In this document: in pieces, positions 34,644 to 43,557 of the stretch | How the letters are laid out: the number at the start of each line of letters is the position of its first letter | Numbering within the stretch: the first letter of the stretch is position 1 | Source of the DNA: Clostridia bacterium | Lineage (GTDB): Bacteria > Bacillota > Clostridia > TANB77 > CAG-508 | Assembly: GCA_017437145.1 (NCBI GenBank) | Contig: JAFSBT010000003.1 | Span: forward strand, 1-64,000 | Direction of reading: 5' to 3' | DNA length: 64,000 nt | Notes under the pieces: model-generated | Told to the model about the DNA's origin: nothing | Database searches by the model: none | Seen by the model: only the letters and a program-made list of their open reading frames with translations | Translations under genes and position numbers: made by a program

Positions 34644-35003
34644 GTATTTTGTAAAGTTAAATAATTTTTTATGTTCCTAAGTAGCACTCAAGCATAATAA
34701 ATTATGTTCTTATGCGACAATCCATCCACGTGGAAGTCGTTTCGTTGCTAAGTATTAAGAAATAGTTCTAAAGCCTTGATACAAGCGAGATACAACAAAA
34801 TACAAAAAATGACTAAATTTAGCAAAAATTTTCTTAAAAATCAAAAAATGTATAATAAAAAAACAGAGGGTGGATGTAGTGGACATGTGATAAAAAACAC
34901 AAGAAAATTTCTCAAAGCATTGAAAAAAGCGAGATTTTTAAGCATCATATCTATGGACATACATAATCTTAATATAAAATATTGAAAGGATTAAGGGAAT
35001 CAT
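34644..35003. other. Intergenic region, no supported gene
   Basis: 360 nt. It contains small stems (gcataa...ttatgc near 34693-34716; ccacgtgg near 34729) and a frame of about 69 codons at 34776-34985 with no ribosome binding site or protein-like composition. Possibly relic DNA at the edge of the BRO/XRE/Fic cluster. Confidence 0.4.
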
Positions 35004-35495
35004 ATGGATTTTCAAATTGAAAAAGTAAGTAAAGAAAAATCAGAGGTATTAAAGAATTTATTAGAATATTATCAATACGATTTTAATGTTTATTATAATG
35101 AAGATTTAAATGAAAATGGAAGATTTGAATTTATAGATACAGAAATGTATTTTGAAAATGAAGATAGTCAAGCATTATTTATAAAGGTAAAAGAGAAATA
35201 TGCTGGATTTATATTAATAAGCAATAATACAAAATATACAAAAGAGGCAAAATGTATTGAAGAATTTTGGATTATGCCAAAATATAGAAAAGGAATGTTT
35301 GCTTTTAAAATTCTTAAAAAAGTATTTGATGAAATTGATGGAAAAATAGAATTTATTGTGCTTAAACGAAATGAAAGATGGCTTGAAACATTAAAGTATT
35401 GGATAGAAAAAAATTATAAAGTATTAAAAGAATACGATATAGAGAAATGGGATGAACAATTCACATTGTTTTTAGTAGATGCAAAAAATAAGTAA
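35004..35495 (+). CDS. GNAT-type acetyltransferase, putative
   Basis: 163 aa. The order fits the GNAT fold: KYAGFILISNN strand, CIEEFWIMPKYRKGMFAFKILKKVF with a weak acetyl-CoA loop (RKGMFA), then LERNERWLETLKYWIEKNYKV-like helix and strand. The canonical R/QxxGxG/A loop is partly degraded. The acyl acceptor is unknown. AAGGATTAAGGG lies upstream of ATG. Confidence 0.65.
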   Translation: MDFQIEKVSKEKSEVLKNLLEYYQYDFNVYYNEDLNENGRFEFIDTEMYFENEDSQALFIKVKEKYAGFILISNNTKYTKEAKCIEEFWIMPKYRKGMFAFKILKKVFDEIDGKIEFIVLKRNERWLETLKYWIEKNYKVLKEYDIEKWDEQFTLFLVDAKNK

Positions 35496-35566
35496 TAATA
35501 AATATTACCATATTGACATCAAGAACAAAAGTTTGGTAAAATACTAACCAAAGGAGATGGTAGAAT

Positions 35567-36457
35567 ATGGTAAATAAACTAGAAACGATTTCAAATCTAT
35601 TTGAAGATAAAGAAATACGAAGTATTTGGGATTCTGAAAAACAAGAATATTATTTTAGTGTAGTAGATATTATTAGTGCTTTAACTGATAGCAAAATTCC
35701 AAGGAATTATTGGAGTGACTTAAAAAGAAAGTTAATTAATGAAGGAAGTCAGTTGCACGAAGAAATCGTGCAACTGAAATTAAGGTCAAATAAAGATGGA
35801 AAAAGTTATTTAACAGATACATTGGATACAAAAGGAATTTTGAGATTAATAGAATCTGTGCCAAGTCCAAAAGCAGAACCATTTAAATTATGGTTAGCTC
35901 AAATGGGGAAAGAAAGAATAGATGAAGTTTTTGATCCTGAAATTGCAATAAAAAGGGCAATAGATTATTATAGAAATCGTGGATATTCAGATAAATGGAT
36001 AGAAGCAAGATTAAAAGGGATACTTGATAGAAATAAACTAACTGATATATGGAAAGAAAATGGAATTAAAGAAAATTATGAATTCGCAGTTTTAACAAAT
36101 GAAATATATGAGGCTTGGTCTGGAATGAAGGCAGCAAAATATAAAGAATATAAAAACATAAGAAAAGAATCTTTAAGAGATAATATGACAGATGTTGAAG
36201 TAGCACTTACTGATTTGGGCGAAATTGCAACTCGTGAATTAGCTAAAAAGCATAAACCGTTTGGTTTAAAAGAAAATAAAAAAGTTGCAAAAGCTGGTGG
36301 AGAAGTGGCTAAAACAGCACGAGACGATTTGGAAAAGAAATTAGGAGAAACAGTAATAAGTAAAAAGAACTCATTGAATTATAAATATATAGAACAAAAA
36401 GTTTTAGAGGAAATGAAAGATAGCAAAACAGAATTGATAGATGCGGAAAAGAAGTAA
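35567..36457 (+). CDS. BRO-N domain protein (phage antirepressor/DinD-like)
   Basis: 296 aa. Residues about 10-115 match the Bro-N pattern (IRSIWDSEKQEYYFSVVDIISALTD..., DTLDTKGILRLIESVPSPKAEPFKLWLA). The rest (AYRNRGYSDKWIEARLKGI-like, YEAWSGMKAAKYKEYKNI, MTDVEVALTDLGEIATREL) is the usual partner domain in chromosomal DinD/antirepressor-like proteins. These occur in prophages and in genome islands; direct function is uncertain. AGGAGATGG precedes ATG. A decayed relative lies directly downstream. Confidence 0.8.
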   Translation: MVNKLETISNLFEDKEIRSIWDSEKQEYYFSVVDIISALTDSKIPRNYWSDLKRKLINEGSQLHEEIVQLKLRSNKDGKSYLTDTLDTKGILRLIESVPSPKAEPFKLWLAQMGKERIDEVFDPEIAIKRAIDYYRNRGYSDKWIEARLKGILDRNKLTDIWKENGIKENYEFAVLTNEIYEAWSGMKAAKYKEYKNIRKESLRDNMTDVEVALTDLGEIATRELAKKHKPFGLKENKKVAKAGGEVAKTARDDLEKKLGETVISKKNSLNYKYIEQKVLEEMKDSKTELIDAEKK

Positions 36458-36559
36458 TAATAAATCACATATCTACGGCATAACATACAGGTCTATGTTT
36501 GTGTGGAAATTGAAAAGTCTATTGAATTGATACGACCTTTTCCTTAATATCTACCAAGC

Positions 36560-36822
36560 GACATGAGGTCATGTTGAGTGCAATGGAGAAATTTTATTAA
36601 AGTAATTGATAGAGCTAAATTAGCGTGTAAAAATAGTGGAAGAAATGTAGAAGACGATTTTGCTGAGGTCAGCAAAATCGTTGAAGCAGGCGCAACATAG
36701 AAGATATTGGAGGAACAATGCCAGAGGATTTGCCAACACCAGAAAAAAGTATTAAGGAAATTGAAAAAGAGCAATTGAAAAGATTGAAAGATAAAAAAAC
36801 AAAGTTAATGTTAGATGAATAA
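36560..36822 (+). pseudogene. Decayed BRO/DinD-like C-terminal fragment
   Basis: In one frame VIDRAKLACKNSGRNVEDDF then EAGAT and a stop (about 36604-36700). In another frame EDIGGTMPEDLPTPEKSIKE to a stop at 36822. The latter is typical of the DinD C-terminus. The frames differ, there is no start, and the N-terminal part is gone. A remnant of a second DinD-type gene next to the intact BRO-N gene. Confidence 0.6.
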
Positions 36823-36905
36823 AAGATTATATAAATAAAACTAGACACAAATGTCTATTTTAAAAAATTGAGAGTTAAGTTATATTGTTATCAGGAGGTG
36901 AAATA

Positions 36906-37482
36906 ATGGAAACTATTGACGAAAGAATAAAGAATATTAGAAAATTAAACAACTTAACTCTAGAACAATTTGCAGACAGGATATTGTGTAGTGTACGAAC
37001 AGTACAAAGATATGAAAAACGGAGTATCATTACCAGATGCTTATAATTTAAGAAAAATTTCAGCCGAATTTGGAGTATCAAGTGATTATGTATTAGGTTT
37101 GACAGATGAATTAGAAACAAAATATCTTGCACAAGATGTTACATTATTATATAAAAAGTACAAACAGTTACTTGTAAATCCAATAATGGAAAATGAAGAT
37201 TATTATTGGATTAAAATTGAAGTAGATGCAGATAGAGCATATATAAGATCAACACAAACAGAATGGGTTGGATTTACTGAAGATGGGAAAGAAATAAGAG
37301 TAGCCAGAAAAGTTATTCCTGAAAACGTAATTGAATTATGTAATAAAGTGGGTGATTCAGCTGTTATTATTAATAAAATATCTGATATAGGATTGTTTTA
37401 TTTATTTGGAGGAAATGCAATTATTACAGAAAATATGTGCAGAGAATGTATGCCAGAGGTTTTGGAACCTAAAATTAGTTAA
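36906..37482 (+). pseudogene. XRE-family regulator with frameshift
   Basis: ATG 36906 follows AGGAGGTG. The first frame gives the HTH region (IRKLNNLTLEQFADRI ... VRTVQRYE, 37 residues). Removing one A from the run at 37015-37019 restores the classic RYENGVSLPDAYNLRKIS and a protein of about 191 aa to 37482. As written the first frame stops soon after. The C-terminal part (to 37482) has no named domain. Either a homopolymer sequencing error, a phase-variable run, or a broken gene. It lies 34 nt before fic, so it may control it. Confidence 0.75.
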
Positions 37483-37516
37483 GTGGAGAATATAAATAAA
37501 TGAGGTGATTGATTTT

Positions 37517-38653
37517 ATGAAATTAGAAGAATATAAATCAGGTGATTATGTAAAAATGAATGACTACAAAGCATTTGTTCCAAGCAAAATAAATTATAAT
37601 TGGGGATGGGATGACACTAAGTTGGACAAGTTACTTGCAGAAGCAAATAGACAAATTGGAGAACTGAATGCATATTCACTATTAATACCAAATGTAGACT
37701 TATATATTAAAATGCATGTAAAAATTGAAGCTAATAAATCAAGTAGAATCGAAGGAACAAGAACAACGGTAGAAGAAGATTTATTAGATATTACAGATAT
37801 TAATCCAGAAAAAAGAGATGATTGGGAAGAAGTACAAAACTATGTTAAGGCAACAAATTATGGAGTTGAAAGAATAAGAGAAGGATTTCCAGTATGTACA
37901 AGGCTAATTAGAGAAATTCATGAAATATTAATGAACGGAGTTCGTGGTGAGCACAAAACACCAGGAGAATTTAGAATATCTCAAAATTGGATTGGTGGTA
38001 GTATGCCAAGTACAGCAGTATATGTTCCACCACCATATACAGAAGTAGTAGAATGCTTATCGGATTTTGAAAAATTTATAAATAATGAAAATATAGATAC
38101 ACCAGACTTAATAAAAATTGCGATTTTACATTATCAATTTGAATCTATACATCCATTCTTAGATGGCAATGGAAGAATTGGAAGATTACTTATTCCATTA
38201 TATATTCAAAGTAAAGGAATGTTAGAGAAATCTTGTTTATATATTTCAGATTATATTGAAAGAAATAAAGATACTTATTATGATATGCTTACAAGAGTAA
38301 GAACTCATAATGATATGATAAGTTGGATTAAATTTTTCTTAGAAGCGGTTATCGAAACCTCAAAAACAGCAAAAGAAAAATTTAGAAAAGTAGTTGAGTT
38401 AACAATGGAAATGGATAAAGTAATAATGGATTTGCCAGTAAGACCTGAAAACGCTAAAAAGGTAATTGATGTATTGTATGATGAACCAGTAATAAATAGA
38501 AAAAAAATAATAGAATTAACAAATATGAAAGAATCAACATTAAAAGATACTGTAAATACATTGTTGAAAAATAATATAATAGTAGAGACAACAGGATATA
38601 CAAGAAATCAAGTATTTGCTTTTCAAAAATATATAGATTTATTTTTGAAATAA
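37517..38653 (+). CDS. Fic-family AMP-transferase
   Basis: 378 aa. The active loop HPFLDGNGRIGR starts at H212 and is complete. The inhibitory helix motif SSRIEGT (S75-T81, Glu79) lies N-terminal to the Fic core, making it a class II, self-inhibited enzyme. A winged-helix-like C-terminus (KKIIELTNMKESTLKDTVNTLL) follows. Fic proteins transfer AMP from ATP to protein hydroxyls. ATG 37517 is chosen for GAGGTG at 37502. It sits with an XRE regulator and phage-like BRO gene, an accessory setting; a toxin-like or housekeeping role cannot be decided. Confidence 0.93.
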   Translation: MKLEEYKSGDYVKMNDYKAFVPSKINYNWGWDDTKLDKLLAEANRQIGELNAYSLLIPNVDLYIKMHVKIEANKSSRIEGTRTTVEEDLLDITDINPEKRDDWEEVQNYVKATNYGVERIREGFPVCTRLIREIHEILMNGVRGEHKTPGEFRISQNWIGGSMPSTAVYVPPPYTEVVECLSDFEKFINNENIDTPDLIKIAILHYQFESIHPFLDGNGRIGRLLIPLYIQSKGMLEKSCLYISDYIERNKDTYYDMLTRVRTHNDMISWIKFFLEAVIETSKTAKEKFRKVVELTMEMDKVIMDLPVRPENAKKVIDVLYDEPVINRKKIIELTNMKESTLKDTVNTLLKNNIIVETTGYTRNQVFAFQKYIDLFLK

Positions 38654-38656
38654 AAT

Positions 38657-38815
38657 TATAAGCCGAAAAAATCAAAAAAATCAACTTATAAAACTCTATA
38701 AGCCGAAAAAATTAAAAAATTCGTCTTATAAAATTGCGTAAGCCGAAAAAATCAAAAAAATAGTGATATAAAACTTATATCACGAAAAAAATTAATTTAT
38801 AAAATTTAAAATTAA
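38657..38815. repeat. Tandem 40-bp repeat, about four units
   Basis: Units begin near 38661, 38701, 38741 and 38781. Each has agccgaaaaaat, an A-rich middle and tataaaa; the fourth is diverged. Exact 40-bp period with base changes between units. It follows the fic stop. Confidence 0.75.
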
Positions 38816-38940
38816 AATACATATCTACAATCAACAAACGAGGCTAGAATTAGATATCAACGATAGGTAGACTAAACACATTGAATGTGTTGCGGTAATG
38901 TGTTGCGGTGATGAGTAGAAGAAATTAAAAAGATAATAAA

Positions 38941-38983
38941 AGAAAAAAGCCCAGCCATGTAGTTGCATGGTCAGGGCTTTTCT
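38941..38983. terminator. Terminator between fic and the efflux gene
   Basis: aaaagccc...ccatg against catgg...gggctttt, with A-run before and T-run after, usable by both convergent genes. Confidence 0.8.
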
Positions 38984-39027
38984 GTTAGATTTGGCAGAGC
39001 TTAAAAACGAAACGTTTAGAAAGAAAC

Positions 39028-39927
39028 TTAATGATGATGATGGTGGTGATGATGTCCATGATGATGAGGTTCTTCAATTGTGCATTCTATTTCATTGCAC
39101 ACATATCCAATTTCTTCAAATTCTATTGTTATGTGGTTTATACCGTGTTCTTTTAATTCTTCTTTGATTTCATTTTTTAGATGTTTAGTATCTTCAGAAT
39201 CTGTAACAATGTGCATTGTTGCATAATTGTTAAATCCGTCCATACTCCAAACGTGTATATGATGAACATCTTTCACACTTTCAATTTCTTGTAAATGTTC
39301 TTTTAGTTCTTCAATGTCAATTCCGTTTGGTGTTTTTACTAAAAATAAATCAACTATTGATTTAAAAGATTTTATTGCATGTGTTAATATAAAGATTGCT
39401 ACACCAATAGACATTATTGAATCAATTAATTTTATTTCTGTAAATTTAATAAGAATTGATCCTATTAAAACAACAGCCCATCCTAACACATCTTCTAACA
39501 TGTGTAAATTGACTGCTTTTTGATTAAGTGAGTTTCCTTCTTTTGTAAAATATGCTGCTAAAAAGTTTACAATTACACCAAAGATTGCAAAAATTATCAT
39601 TCCATCATAATTTATTTCTACTGGATTAATAATTCTTTTTACAGCATTAATTATTACTAAAACGGAACCTATTACTAAAATTGTATTTGTTATAAATGCG
39701 CCTAATATTGAATAGCGTCTATATCCATAAGTATAATTATTGTCCGGTTTTTTCTTGCTTTTCTTTTCTAAAAAATAAGATAAACCTATACTAATAGAAT
39801 CTCCAAAATCGTGCAAAGCATCTGAGATTATTGCAACACTATTTGTGAATATTCCTCCTATTAGTTCAAATATTGAAAATGCCATGTTTAATAAAAATGC
39901 GATTAATATGTTTTTTTCAGTTTTCAT
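39028..39927 (-). CDS. Cation diffusion facilitator (CDF) efflux protein
   Basis: 299 aa. Six membrane helices, metal-site signatures HDFGD in helix 2 and HMLED in helix 5 (HxxxD in each), and a cytoplasmic domain with VKDVHHIHVWSMDG. The protein ends in a His-rich tail (HHHGHHHHHHHH), a likely metal buffer. It exports Zn2+ or a similar divalent ion by proton exchange. The HxxxD/HxxxD pattern favours zinc. GGAGAATAC precedes ATG on the minus strand. Confidence 0.93.
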   Translation of the reverse strand: MKTEKNILIAFLLNMAFSIFELIGGIFTNSVAIISDALHDFGDSISIGLSYFLEKKSKKKPDNNYTYGYRRYSILGAFITNTILVIGSVLVIINAVKRIINPVEINYDGMIIFAIFGVIVNFLAAYFTKEGNSLNQKAVNLHMLEDVLGWAVVLIGSILIKFTEIKLIDSIMSIGVAIFILTHAIKSFKSIVDLFLVKTPNGIDIEELKEHLQEIESVKDVHHIHVWSMDGFNNYATMHIVTDSEDTKHLKNEIKEELKEHGINHITIEFEEIGYVCNEIECTIEEPHHHGHHHHHHHH

Positions 39928-40200
39928 GTGTATTCTCCTTTTGTAGTAATAACTTAGTAGTGATTTCTGCTGCTATTTGCTAAATAGGTAGTGTTTCGTA
40001 TTTAAATTCTCCTTTCTAAAGTACTTGATGTGAACATTGTCAACATAATAAAATTACAGAGTTATTATATTATGAATATTTCTATTTGTAAAGTATTCAA
40101 TATAACTAGTCAAAAAATATATGTTGTGTTATACTACTGTAGTAAGTAAAATTAATTAATGTATTATCAAATTCATTTTTTTAGAAGGGATAGTAGTTCT
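39928..40200. other. Divergent intergenic region
   Basis: AT-rich space holding the promoters of the CDF gene and gene 40201. I see no repeat, RNA structure or metal-regulator operator I can support. Confidence 0.4.
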
Positions 40201-40848
40201 ATGAAATATAAATTTATACATGATTATACTGAAAATGATGAATATTATTATGAAAAATCTTTAGATGGACTAAAAATAGATTACAAATTTAATTTTGAAG
40301 ATTTTAAAGTAATTGAAAATATAGAACATAAATATTTTGAAAATGATAATATAGCCCCAGCAGAAGAGTGTAAAAAATGGTATGAGAAGAACGATTTGAC
40401 TTGTGTAGGTGTAAGAAATTCTAAAAATAAAGTAATAGCAAGTGTAAGTATACTTCCATTAAAATATGAAATATACAAACAAATATATGAAAATAAAATG
40501 AATGAAGCAGAAATAAACTACAATCAAATAGAAGAATATCAAGATAGTAAATCATATTATATATATTTATCTTCGATTTCAATAGATATAAATTATAGAA
40601 ACAATTATAAAGTAATTACTACTTTATTAAAAGGTTGTATAGATTTGTTTGATATGCTTGCAAAAAGAAAAATATTAATTAAAGAAGTTATGGCAGAGGC
40701 TAGTACAATACATGGAGAAAAGATATGTAAAAAACTATTAAAAATGGAGTATATAGGAAATACTAGTCATGATTCAAAAATATATACTGTAGATAGAATA
40801 GAATTTACAAATATAATAAAAAAACTACAGAAAAAATTTAAAATATAA
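40201..40848 (+). CDS. Putative acyltransferase-like protein
   Basis: 215 aa. The central YYIYLSSISIDINYRNN then VITTLLKGCIDLFDMLAKRKI and a late KKLLKMEYIGNTSHDSKIY resemble a GNAT beta4-alpha3 and alpha4-beta7 arrangement, but no clear acetyl-CoA loop is visible. ATG 40201 is chosen for AGAAGGGA upstream. First of a run of small genes, many of which are GNAT-like or membrane proteins. Function unknown. Confidence 0.55.
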   Translation: MKYKFIHDYTENDEYYYEKSLDGLKIDYKFNFEDFKVIENIEHKYFENDNIAPAEECKKWYEKNDLTCVGVRNSKNKVIASVSILPLKYEIYKQIYENKMNEAEINYNQIEEYQDSKSYYIYLSSISIDINYRNNYKVITTLLKGCIDLFDMLAKRKILIKEVMAEASTIHGEKICKKLLKMEYIGNTSHDSKIYTVDRIEFTNIIKKLQKKFKI

Positions 40849-40903
40849 ATAAATTAATAAAAATGTTTGTGCGTAAGAAATACATATTTTATAGGAGAAT
40901 TAT

Positions 40904-41701
40904 ATGGTTAGTTTAGAAAAAATACAAGATTATAATTATGAAGGTCAACGATTATTATTTGAAAAATCAAAAAGACTTGATTATGATAGATTTACAATAT
41001 TATTAATTGATGAATTTAATGATGATTATTTAAATTTGGCAATAAATATAAAAGCGCAAAATGCGAAAGAATTTGAAGAGGATTATATAAGAATTAAAGA
41101 GATAATGAATAAACATAATAGAAAAACTTCAGTATTTATAAACAATGATGTATTGTTAAGTACGGTAGATTTTAAATCAAAAGGGCTTGAAATTTCAGAT
41201 AGCAGTGTATGGCTTATGAGAGATAATTTGAAAGATTTTATTAAATATGAAAAGGATATAGAAATAGACATATCAAAAATAAGTAAGGAAGAAGAAACGG
41301 AATATCCACTTTTAGTTGAAAATGGATTTAAGAAAAATAGCAAAGAAGACCCTTATGATGGATTATCTCAAAGTGTAATTGATGCGATTAAAAGAAGTTG
41401 TTATACAAATAATGAATTTACTACAGAACATTACGTGGCTAGATATAATAAAAAAATAGTAGGGACTATAACAATAATGTATGAAAAAGAAATTGCTTAT
41501 ATATATAATGTTACTACAGATGTGAATTATAGGAGAAAAGGTGTATGCAAACAACTAATGTCACATATATTTAATCGATTAATAGAAATAGGAATAGATG
41601 AGGTTGTATTGCAAACAGAATCTGGATTTTATCCAGAAAAAATATATAAAAAGATGGGGTTTAAGGAAATATTTAAAGGAATAAAATATACAGAAAAATA
41701 A
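40904..41701 (+). CDS. GNAT-family N-acetyltransferase
   Basis: 265 aa. C-terminal GNAT domain: IAYIYNVTTDVNYRRKGVCK contains the acetyl-CoA loop (RRKGVC), then EVVLQTESGFYPEKIYKKMGFKE. The N-terminal half is poorly conserved. A clear paralogue lies at 53632 (shared EDPY-G-LS and YNVTT...GVCKQ blocks). Acceptor unknown. GGAGAAT precedes ATG, and a YgjV-type gene follows 21 nt later. Confidence 0.8.
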   Translation: MVSLEKIQDYNYEGQRLLFEKSKRLDYDRFTILLIDEFNDDYLNLAINIKAQNAKEFEEDYIRIKEIMNKHNRKTSVFINNDVLLSTVDFKSKGLEISDSSVWLMRDNLKDFIKYEKDIEIDISKISKEEETEYPLLVENGFKKNSKEDPYDGLSQSVIDAIKRSCYTNNEFTTEHYVARYNKKIVGTITIMYEKEIAYIYNVTTDVNYRRKGVCKQLMSHIFNRLIEIGIDEVVLQTESGFYPEKIYKKMGFKEIFKGIKYTEK

Positions 41702-41722
41702 GAGTATAAGGAGTAATATTAT

Positions 41723-42229
41723 ATGGAATTAACGCCAATGTATATAGTGTCACAACTTTTAGTAATCATATATTATCTGATTTATAGTTGGACATTTCAT
41801 CTAAAAGATAGTAATAAAATCTTAATATTTGGAATTATTGCAACTATTATTAGTAGTATATCGTATTTATTATTGAATGCATATACTGGAATGGCAATGT
41901 GCTTTGTTGCAATAATTAGGAATCTGTTGTTTACAAAAAGCAAAAAGAGTGTATTTAATTTAGTATTGATTTTTATATTAATATTATTTGCTTCAATTTT
42001 TACATTTAATAATTATTTTTCTTTATTTAATATAATTGCAACACTATTGTATACATATGCTTTATGGCAAAAAAATACAAAAACATATAAATTATTAGGA
42101 ATAATTGTAAATGGACTTATGATAGTTTATGATATATATATTGGCTCAATTTTTGGAGTAGTTTTAATAAGTATAGCTTTTGTTAATTCTATTGTAGGTT
42201 TTGTTAAAGAAAATAAGAAAACAGATTGA
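41723..42229 (+). CDS. YgjV-family inner membrane protein, paralogue 1
   Basis: 168 aa with about six short hydrophobic segments and the family pattern of YgjV-type proteins (SQLLVIIYYLIYS, SSISYLLLNAYTGMAMCFVAIIRNLLF, ALWQKNTKTYKLLGI). Role unknown. Two more paralogues occur at 42983 and 55052. AAGGAGT precedes ATG. Confidence 0.75.
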   Translation: MELTPMYIVSQLLVIIYYLIYSWTFHLKDSNKILIFGIIATIISSISYLLLNAYTGMAMCFVAIIRNLLFTKSKKSVFNLVLIFILILFASIFTFNNYFSLFNIIATLLYTYALWQKNTKTYKLLGIIVNGLMIVYDIYIGSIFGVVLISIAFVNSIVGFVKENKKTD

Positions 42230-42267
42230 ATAATATAAAGTTAATTGATATTATTAGGAGAGTTGTT

Positions 42268-42963
42268 ATGGAGGAAATTAAAAATGAAGAAAATTATTCA
42301 AAAATATATAAATCAAATGTAACAGTTGGAAGCATGAATTTTTTTGAACAATTAGACCGTACAGTAGCAATTTTAGCTATAAATAACAATATAGAAATAA
42401 AGAAAGCATTACATATATGTATTACCAAAGAATCACTGAATATAGCAAAAAAAGAGTTAGATAATGAAGAAAAAATTGAAATAGTAAAAGCTCCATTAGG
42501 ATTAGCTATAGATAATATTATTCATCAAGATAACTATGAAGCTTTAATTATTTACGGTTTATTTAATAATCCAGCAATTATTGTAAAAAAAGATTTTGAA
42601 GTTTTAAAGGATGTTGTAGATACATACTGCATAATGCATGCAGTATCAAATAAAACTTTAGAAAAAGAAAAGGCATTTGAATTATTAAAAAATAAAGATA
42701 TGTATATTATTGGGACTTTACCAACGGAAAATATGAAAGCAGGAGATAAATTTGGATTTGAAGTAATGAAACGTAAAAATGAGCAAGAAGAATATGAGGT
42801 TATTAAATGCTTTATAACAAAAGAAAGTGCTAATAAATATAATGCAAACAAACTTCCAATAACTACTATAAAACTAATTGATATATTTAATTTGTTTGAA
42901 AATATTATAATTGAACCACATAGGAACTATTGGGTAGAATTTAGAAAAAAAGATTTAAAATAA
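42268..42963 (+). CDS. SseB-like protein, tentative
   Basis: 231 aa, soluble. The C-terminal half (IKCFITKESANKYNANKLPITTIKLIDIF ... IIIEPHRNYWVEF) resembles the SseB N-terminal domain layout of a strand, a residue-counting helix and a final nonpolar strand. The N-terminal half is similar in kind, suggesting two copies. ATG 42268 follows TAGGAGAG; an upstream in-frame ATG has no site. Lies between two YgjV paralogues. The family is a guess. Confidence 0.45.
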   Translation: MEEIKNEENYSKIYKSNVTVGSMNFFEQLDRTVAILAINNNIEIKKALHICITKESLNIAKKELDNEEKIEIVKAPLGLAIDNIIHQDNYEALIIYGLFNNPAIIVKKDFEVLKDVVDTYCIMHAVSNKTLEKEKAFELLKNKDMYIIGTLPTENMKAGDKFGFEVMKRKNEQEEYEVIKCFITKESANKYNANKLPITTIKLIDIFNLFENIIIEPHRNYWVEFRKKDLK

Positions 42964-42982
42964 AAATATTAGGAGAAATAAA

Positions 42983-43528
42983 ATGATAGAATGGACTACA
43001 ACATATATAGCATCTCAAATATTAGTTATAATAGTATATGTATGTTTATGTACAACATATTTTCTTAAAGATAGGAAGAAGATATTGATTTTAAATTTAT
43101 TTGCACATATAATACAAGCAATATCATTTTTACTATTAGGAGGTATGACAGGTGTTGCAATGAATGGGGTATATGTAGCAAGGGATATTCTTTTCATAAC
43201 AGAAAAAAATAAAGATACAAAAGCAGTTACCAAAAAAGATATTATAATTTTAGTTTGTTTTATACTACTAATTATAATATTTACATTATTTACATATGAT
43301 GGTTTGCTAAGCTTATTATCTGTAATAGCTACTATAATATCTACGTTTGCAATATGGCAAAAAAATACAAAGTTATATAAAGTACTAGGTATTCCTACAT
43401 CTATTGCATGGTTAGGATATCATATTTCATTAAATTCAGTATTTGCTATAACTTTAGAAGGTGTGCTGTTAATATCTACAATAATTGGTTACATATTAGA
43501 AGTATTAAAAAATAAAAAAAATAAGTAA
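42983..43528 (+). CDS. YgjV-family inner membrane protein, paralogue 2
   Basis: 181 aa, about six hydrophobic helices, with the same blocks as paralogue 1 (SQILVIIVYV, ISFLLLGGMTGVAMNGVYVARDILF, AIWQKNTKLYKVLGI). TAGGAG precedes ATG. Unknown role; co-directional and closely spaced with its neighbours. Confidence 0.75.
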   Translation: MIEWTTTYIASQILVIIVYVCLCTTYFLKDRKKILILNLFAHIIQAISFLLLGGMTGVAMNGVYVARDILFITEKNKDTKAVTKKDIIILVCFILLIIIFTLFTYDGLLSLLSVIATIISTFAIWQKNTKLYKVLGIPTSIAWLGYHISLNSVFAITLEGVLLISTIIGYILEVLKNKKNK

Positions 43529-43557
43529 TATATTAAAATTAATTAGGAGGCTAAAAA

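Noticed and set aside
34776-34985. 69-codon open frame as a gene
   Set aside because: No ribosome binding site, Lys/Asn-rich random composition typical of AT-rich intergenic DNA.
38657-38815. CRISPR array
   Set aside because: The 40-bp units adjoin with no unique spacers and differ from each other; no cas genes are near.
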